In this document: positions 58,926 through 64,000 of the stretch, one piece after another | Layout of the letters: each line of letters begins with the position of its first letter | Position numbering within the stretch: the first letter of the stretch is position 1 | Assembly: GCF_036178845.1 (NCBI RefSeq) | Contig: NZ_CP108070.1 | Location: forward strand, 3,286,001 to 3,350,000 | Reading direction: 5' to 3' | Source: Streptomyces sp. NBC_00271 | GTDB taxonomy: Bacteria; Actinomycetota; Actinomycetes; Streptomycetales; Streptomycetaceae | DNA length: 64,000 bases | Notes under the pieces: generated by a model | What the model saw: the letters and a program-made list of their open reading frames with translations, nothing else | Database searches by the model: none | What the model was told of the DNA's origin: nothing | Translations under genes and position numbers: made by a program

Positions 58926-61442
58926 CTACTTGCGCATGACCTCGGGCTCGTGGCGGCGCAGGAAGCGGGCCACGAAGAAGCCGCAGACGGCGGCGAGGAC
59001 GAGCAGCGCGACGATGTCCATGCCGTAGGCGGACGCCGTGTGGTTCCACAGCGGGTCCGTGCTGGACGGGTCGTCCGTGTTCGGACTGATGTTGTTGAAG
59101 TCCAGCGTGGCGCCGGCGGCGGCGACCGCCCAGCGCGAGGGCATCAGGTACGAGAACTCGTTGACGCCGATCTTGCCGTTCAGGATGAACAGGCAGCCGG
59201 TGAACACGACCTGGATGATCGCGAACATGACCAGCAGCGGCATGGTCTTCTCGGCCGTCTTCACCAGCGAGGAGATGACCAGGCCGAACATCATCGAGGC
59301 GAAGCCCAGCGCCATGATCGGGATGGAGAGTTCCAGCAGCACCGAATGGCCGAAGACCACGCCCTCGGTGGGCTTGGTGCGGCTGGTGAAACCGATCGCG
59401 CCGACCATGGCGCCCTGCAGCACGGTGATCACGCCGAGCACGACCACCTTGGACATCAGGTACGCCGAGCGGGACAGGCCGGTGGCGCGCTCCCGCTCGT
59501 AGATCACCCGTTCCTTGATCAGCTCACGGACGGAGTTCGCCGCGCCCGCGAAACAGGCGCCGACCGCGAGGATCAGCAGCACCGTGGTGGCCGTGCCGTT
59601 CGGCACGTGCACGCCCGTCTTCGGGTTCACCTGCGGGTTCACCAGCAGGGTCTTGTTCGGGTCGATGAGCAGGCTCACCGCGCCGAGCACGGCCGGCAGG
59701 ATCACCGTCAGCGCCAGGAAGCCCTTGTCGGACACGATCACCGACACATAACGCCGTACCAGCGTGCTGAGCTGGGAGAACCAGCCCTGCGGCTTCGGCG
59801 GCTTCATCGCCTGCGGCGGCGTCACATTGGCCGACTGCGGGGCGACGGCGTCGATGTCCGCGGCATACATCTGGTAGTGCTGCGAGCCCTTCCAGCGGCC
59901 CGCCCAGTCGTAGTCGCGGTAGTTCTCGAAGGCGGAGAAGACATCGGCCCAGGTCTCGTACCCGAAGAAGTTGAGGGCCTCCTCCGGCGGACCGAAGTAC
60001 GCGACCGAACCGCCCGGTGCCATCACCAGCAGCTTGTCGCAGATCGCCAGCTCGGCCACGGAGTGCGTGACGACGAGGACCGTACGGCCGTCGTCGGCGA
60101 GGCCGCGCAGCAGCTGCATGACATCGCGGTCCATGCCCGGGTCGAGACCGGAGGTCGGCTCGTCCAGGAAGATCAGCGACGGCTTGGTCAGCAGTTCCAG
60201 GGCCACCGAGACGCGCTTGCGCTGGCCGCCGGAGAGGGAGGTGACCTTCTTCTCCTTGTGGATGTCCAGCTTCAGCTCGCGCAGCACCTCGTCTATGCGG
60301 GCCTCACGCTCGGCCGTCGTGGTGTCGGCGGGGAAGCGCAGCTTGGCCGCGTACTTGAGGGCCTTCTTGACGGTGAGTTCCTTGTGCAGGATGTCGTCCT
60401 GCGGGACCAGACCGATGCGCTGGCGCAGCTCGGCGAACTGCTTGTACAGGTTCCGGTTGTCGTAGAGGACGTCACCCTGGTTGGCGGGGCGGTAGCCCGT
60501 GAGCGCCTTCAGGAGCGTCGACTTGCCGGAGCCCGAGGGGCCGATGACCGCGATGAGCGACTTCTCGGGGACGCCGAAGGAGACGTCCTTGAGGATCTGC
60601 TTGCCGCCGTCGACGGTCACCGTCAGATGGCGGGCCGAGAAGGAGACCTCACCGGTGTCGACGAACTCCTCGAGCCGGTCGCCGACCAGGCGGAACGTCG
60701 AGTGGCCGACGCCGACGATGTCGTTCGGGCCGAGCAGCGCCGAGCCGCCCTTGGCGATCGGCTGACCGTTGACGTAGGTGCCGTTGTGCGAGCCGAGGTC
60801 GCGGATCTCGAAGCGGCCGCCGGGCATCGCGTGGAACTCGGCGTGGTGGCGCGAGACCTGGAGGTCGGAGACGACCAGCTCGTTCTCCAGCGCACGACCG
60901 ATGCGCATCACCCGGCCGAGGTCGAGCTGGTGGAAGGTGGTCGGGCTGCGGTCGCCGTAGACCGGCGGCGCCCCCGCGCCACCACCGGGTCCCTGCTGCT
61001 GCGGCACTCGCGCCGCGGGCTGCTGCGGCTGCTGGTGACTCTGCTCCGGCGTCTGCTGCGGCGGTGCCTGCTGGGCCCAGCCGGGGCTCGCGCCCTGCGC
61101 GGCGTAGGGCTGCTGCTGAGGCTGCGCGACGGCGGCAGCGGCGCCGGAGAGGTTCAGACGCGGGCCGTCGGTCGCGTTGCCGAGGTGCACGGCCGAACCG
61201 GGGCCGATCTCCATCCGATGGATCCGCTGCCCCTGCACAAAGGTGCCGTTGGTGCTGCCGTGGTCCTCGATGACCCAACTCCGGCCGTCCCAGCTCATCG
61301 TGGCGTGACGCCAGGAGACCCTGGCGTCGTCGAGCACGACGTCCCCCTGCGGATCACGTCCGAGGGTGTATGGCCTGGACGCATCGAGCGTCCAGGTCCG
61401 TCCATTCAATTCCAGTACGAGTTCCGGCACTCCATGCCCCAC
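58926..61442 (-). CDS. FHA-domain ABC exporter (Rv1747/ABCG-like)
   Basis: An 838-residue half-type exporter: two FHA domains (about 5-95 with HGSTNGTF, and 180-260 with LGSHNGTY), an ATPase domain with Walker A GPSGSGKST, signature LSGGQRKR and LIFLDEPTSGLDPG, and a C-terminal ABC2 membrane domain of six segments. A Gln/Pro-rich linker separates the FHA domains. FHA domains read phospho-Thr, so Ser/Thr kinase control is inferred from mycobacterial Rv1747, a cell-wall exporter. GTG start at 61442. Confidence 0.93.
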   Translation of the reverse strand: MGHGVPELVLELNGRTWTLDASRPYTLGRDPQGDVVLDDARVSWRHATMSWDGRSWVIEDHGSTNGTFVQGQRIHRMEIGPGSAVHLGNATDGPRLNLSGAAAAVAQPQQQPYAAQGASPGWAQQAPPQQTPEQSHQQPQQPAARVPQQQGPGGGAGAPPVYGDRSPTTFHQLDLGRVMRIGRALENELVVSDLQVSRHHAEFHAMPGGRFEIRDLGSHNGTYVNGQPIAKGGSALLGPNDIVGVGHSTFRLVGDRLEEFVDTGEVSFSARHLTVTVDGGKQILKDVSFGVPEKSLIAVIGPSGSGKSTLLKALTGYRPANQGDVLYDNRNLYKQFAELRQRIGLVPQDDILHKELTVKKALKYAAKLRFPADTTTAEREARIDEVLRELKLDIHKEKKVTSLSGGQRKRVSVALELLTKPSLIFLDEPTSGLDPGMDRDVMQLLRGLADDGRTVLVVTHSVAELAICDKLLVMAPGGSVAYFGPPEEALNFFGYETWADVFSAFENYRDYDWAGRWKGSQHYQMYAADIDAVAPQSANVTPPQAMKPPKPQGWFSQLSTLVRRYVSVIVSDKGFLALTVILPAVLGAVSLLIDPNKTLLVNPQVNPKTGVHVPNGTATTVLLILAVGACFAGAANSVRELIKERVIYERERATGLSRSAYLMSKVVVLGVITVLQGAMVGAIGFTSRTKPTEGVVFGHSVLLELSIPIMALGFASMMFGLVISSLVKTAEKTMPLLVMFAIIQVVFTGCLFILNGKIGVNEFSYLMPSRWAVAAAGATLDFNNISPNTDDPSSTDPLWNHTASAYGMDIVALLVLAAVCGFFVARFLRRHEPEVMRK

Positions 61443-61672
61443 TGAGTTGTCCCCCGAAGTTCCCCCATCACAGGGAGTCTAGGGATGTCGAACATCGGGG
61501 GGAACTATTTCAGGAGCAGCCCCCTGACCGAAAGTCGGGCCATGTGAAGAGCGCGCACGGGCGGGTTGCCCGTTTCCGTTGACGGGGTTGAAACCGGCCC
61601 GGAGAGTGGTAATCCCACGCGAGGGGGACATCCGCGGTGATGACACCGCGGCGCGGATCGGGGGGTCTGACG

Positions 61673-63430
61673 ATGAGCATCGACACCGCGGGACACGGCA
61701 GGCGACTGCCGTGGGGGGATGTGCTGTTGTCCGCGATCGCCTCGGTGAGCTGGGCGTTGATCGCGATGGCGGGAACGGCCGCGCTCGGTCTGCATCTGGT
61801 CGGCGCGGACGCGGCGGGCTCGCTCGGGCCGATGACCGCGGCGGTGGTGGCTCTCGGGGCCAATGGTGCGGTCAAACCGTCCGGCGATGTGTCGGCCTTC
61901 GGTCTGAAGGGGGCGGAGGCGCACACGGCCATACAGATCACGCCACTGGGTGTGGGGCTCGTGGGCGCGCTCCTGCTCTCCTTCTTCTTCCTACGCTCCC
62001 TGCGCGGGGCGGGAGTTGTGATCGCGCCGTCCGAACTCCTCGCGCGTGCGGGCGCGGTGGTCGTGCTGTTCGTGGCGATGCTGGGCGGGCTCGCCTGGGC
62101 CGGGCACGACATCATCACGATCGACGGGAGCAAGCTCGGCCTCGACCGGGTGACGGGCGGCGGCCTCGGGAACATCACCGACAAGCTCCCCGGCGGTCTC
62201 GGCGACCTCGGCGGACTGCTGCCCGGCAAGATCGGCGACCTGGTGCAGGCGCAGGCGGCCGTGGGCTTCACCGTCGACACGGTGCCCACGCTGCTCGGCG
62301 GCGCGGCCTGGGCGGCCGGAATCCTGGTGATCGCCCTGCTCGCCTCCCGGCGCACCCCGCTGCCCCGCGGCTGGGAGGGCGTGCACCGGATGGTGCGCCC
62401 GGCCGCGTCCGCGCTGGTCACGGTGGTCCTGGTGGCGGTCCTCGCGGGCCTCGCGGCGGCGGCGTACGCGGCGATCGACGATCCCCATCCCAAGCTGATC
62501 GCGGGCGCCGCGCTGCTGGGCGCGCCCAACGGGGTGTGGCTGGGCATCCCGATCGGCCTCTTCGTGCCCTGGGACGGCAAGGCCACCGGCGAACTCGCCA
62601 AGGTGCTCCCCCACCCGCTGGACCGGTTGCTGAGCGTCGACTCCGATCAGCCCGTCACCCTGGGCCGGCTCGCCGAACTCGACGGACGGGTGTGGCTGTT
62701 GGGGGTCGCGACCGCGGTGATGATGCTGTTCGCGGGCGTCCTCGCCGCCTCGCGTACGCCTTTTGTACGGGGTCAGGGTGCGGCTTCGGTGGGAACACCG
62801 GCTGCTCCCGTTGTACGAGGAGGGGGTGCCCTCGGTTTCGCCGGGCGCTGCGCTCTTCGGCTCGGCATCGTGACGGCGCTGGCGCTGCCGCTGCTGGTGT
62901 GGCTGACGGACGTGTCCGTGGACGCCTCGCTGTCGGTGTTCGGCATCGACGCGTTCGGTGCCGGAATTCGGTTGCACGGGCATCTGGGCATGGCGCTGTT
63001 GCTCGGCGCCGTCTGGGGTGCGGGCGCGGGGGCGGCGGGGGCGCTGCTGGCGTACGCGAGCGGGGCCGCGGGACGGCGGGCGGCGCCGCTGGCACTGGGT
63101 GACGCAGGTCCCCCGGCGCCTGCGCCCGCCCCTGACCTCCCCCGGGAGCCCGGACCGTACGCCCCGGGCGCCCCGTACCGACCGGCGAACCCCGACACCA
63201 ATCCCTATCTGCGGCTGCCCGACGAGCTGCGGGAACCCGCCGACGGTCGGCCGCCCGAGCGGCCGCGCTCGCCCGACGACGTGTACGGCGCGCCGACGGT
63301 CGTCCGGCCGATGGCGCCGCCACCTGGGCCGCAGAACCGGCGACCGCGGGGGCGCGATGTGCCGCCTCCGCCGCAGCCGCCGCCCGGCCAGGGACCTTCC
63401 GCGCCGCCGGGGCCGGGGCGGCAGAACTGA
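61673..63430 (+). CDS. Streptophobe family membrane protein
   Basis: A 585-residue multi-pass membrane protein of a family named for streptomycetes; function is unknown. Several hydrophobic helices occupy residues 15-480, then a Pro-rich cytoplasmic tail (PPPPQPPPGQG type). Conserved features include the Gly/Leu-rich GGLGNITDKLPGGLGDLGGLLPG periplasmic segment. The ATG at 61673 has GGGGGG seven bases upstream; ATG 61637 is an alternative. It is divergent from the FHA-ABC gene. Confidence 0.9.
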   Translation: MSIDTAGHGRRLPWGDVLLSAIASVSWALIAMAGTAALGLHLVGADAAGSLGPMTAAVVALGANGAVKPSGDVSAFGLKGAEAHTAIQITPLGVGLVGALLLSFFFLRSLRGAGVVIAPSELLARAGAVVVLFVAMLGGLAWAGHDIITIDGSKLGLDRVTGGGLGNITDKLPGGLGDLGGLLPGKIGDLVQAQAAVGFTVDTVPTLLGGAAWAAGILVIALLASRRTPLPRGWEGVHRMVRPAASALVTVVLVAVLAGLAAAAYAAIDDPHPKLIAGAALLGAPNGVWLGIPIGLFVPWDGKATGELAKVLPHPLDRLLSVDSDQPVTLGRLAELDGRVWLLGVATAVMMLFAGVLAASRTPFVRGQGAASVGTPAAPVVRGGGALGFAGRCALRLGIVTALALPLLVWLTDVSVDASLSVFGIDAFGAGIRLHGHLGMALLLGAVWGAGAGAAGALLAYASGAAGRRAAPLALGDAGPPAPAPAPDLPREPGPYAPGAPYRPANPDTNPYLRLPDELREPADGRPPERPRSPDDVYGAPTVVRPMAPPPGPQNRRPRGRDVPPPPQPPPGQGPSAPPGPGRQN

Positions 63431-63541
63431 TCGTCGTTGCCGGGCAACGCGCTCGACACCGCTCCGACACCCAGTGTTCCCCGTCCGCTGGACGGACCTC
63501 AGGGGCGGAAGGCACGGGGTGCCGGATACGGTGGAGTCACC

Positions 63542-64000
63542 ATGAGCGCTTCGCAGACCCCCGAGGTCCCCACTCTCCTCGTCAAGATCTTCGGCAAGGA
63601 CCGGCCGGGTATCACGGCCGGACTCTTCGACACCCTCGCCGCCTTCTCCGTCGAGGTGGTCGACATCGAGCAGGTCGTCACCCGCGGCCGGATCGTGCTC
63701 TGCGCGCTCGTGACCGAGCCGCCGGCCGGCCTGGAGGGCGATCTGCGGGCCACCGTCCACAGCTGGGCGGAGTCGATGAAGATGCAGGCGGAGATCATCT
63801 CCGGCCTCGGCGACAACCGGCCGCGTGGCCTCGGGCGGTCCCTCGTCACCGTGCTCGGGCATCCGCTCACGGCGGAGTCGACGGCCGCGATCGCCGCCCG
63901 GATCACCAAGACCGGCGGCAACATCGACCGTATCTTCCGGCTCGCCAAGTACCCGGTGACGGCGGTCGAGTTCGCCGTGTCCGGTACGGGAACCGAGGCG
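63542..64000 (+). CDS. serB: Phosphoserine phosphatase, N-terminal ACT part, 3' end outside window
   Basis: The first 153 codons of SerB, the last step of serine synthesis. Two ACT domains are visible (KIFGKDRPGITAGLFDTLAAF and VTVLGHPLTAESTAAIAARITKTGG), as in actinobacterial SerB; the HAD catalytic domain is beyond the window. GGTGGAG lies five bases before the ATG. Confidence 0.92.
   Translation, partial: MSASQTPEVPTLLVKIFGKDRPGITAGLFDTLAAFSVEVVDIEQVVTRGRIVLCALVTEPPAGLEGDLRATVHSWAESMKMQAEIISGLGDNRPRGLGRSLVTVLGHPLTAESTAAIAARITKTGGNIDRIFRLAKYPVTAVEFAVSGTGTEA

Overview
The window is a high-GC actinobacterial chromosome segment, almost certainly Streptomyces. Evidence: a complete rRNA operon with actinobacterial 16S/23S/5S sequence, a Cys-less chaplin (ChpE type), a streptophobe-family membrane protein, an NB-ARC/TPR protein, many GTG starts and GTGA/ATGA stop-start overlaps. 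From memory (not searched) the gene order matches the S. coelicolor core region running from der (SCO1758) to serB (SCO1808). No prophage, IS element, CRISPR array or tRNA gene was seen.

Layout. (1) 1-4.0 kb, minus strand: aroH-tyrA-cmk-plsC-der, a housekeeping operon. (2) 4.1-6.6 kb: a YidB-like protein, a secreted protein ending in a 14-bp tandem repeat, and a membrane b-haem-like protein (three transmembrane His) coupled to a Tat/lipoprotein Rieske protein. (3) 6.6-10 kb: two convergent, overlapping RlaP-type nucleotidyltransferases, an ADP-ribosylglycohydrolase and an NrtR-like Nudix regulator with a degenerate Nudix box, preceded by a perfect palindrome. This is the best candidate for an under-described system: ADP-ribose signalling tied to predicted RNA repair. 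(4) 10.1-15 kb: parA, a small helper gene, scpA, scpB and rluB, the chromosome segregation/condensin block. (5) 15.3-21.3 kb: ald, an NB-ARC/TPR protein with a Lys-to-Arg P-loop, an ADP-ribose-type Nudix hydrolase and pyrG. (6) 21.8-26.8 kb, plus strand: GH15 enzyme, FAD oxidoreductase, PucR regulator. (7) 26.8-33.3 kb: GT4 glycosyltransferase, MraY/WecA-like membrane protein, recN, nadK, tlyA, a small acidic protein and an SCP2 protein; steA/steB, which I expect next to recN, are not seen. (8) 33.3-36.3 kb: iron-siderophore ABC importer with an iron box at its first gene. (9) 36.4-41.1 kb: HAD phosphatase, DUF1015 protein and a TPR protein with a very long Arg/Asp/Gly repeat domain. (10) 41.2-47.1 kb: rRNA operon on the minus strand, with tandem promoters whose outermost -35 box overlaps the stop codon of the upstream mpg gene. 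(11) 47-64 kb: mpg, spo0M, a PEBP protein, an HNH nuclease, an SPFH/NfeD pair, an ABC ATPase, a hypothetical gene, chpE, a two-component system, an SDR-QueA pair, a secreted transglycosylase-like protein, an FHA-ABC exporter, a streptophobe protein and the start of serB.

Most genes are ordinary core functions. The unusual content is the ADP-ribose/RlaP cluster with its operator, the repeat-rich TPR protein, several regulatory palindromes and duplicated intergenic motifs, and the apparent loss of steA/steB. Start codons were chosen from ribosome-binding sites and family N-termini, so they differ in places from the longest open frame.
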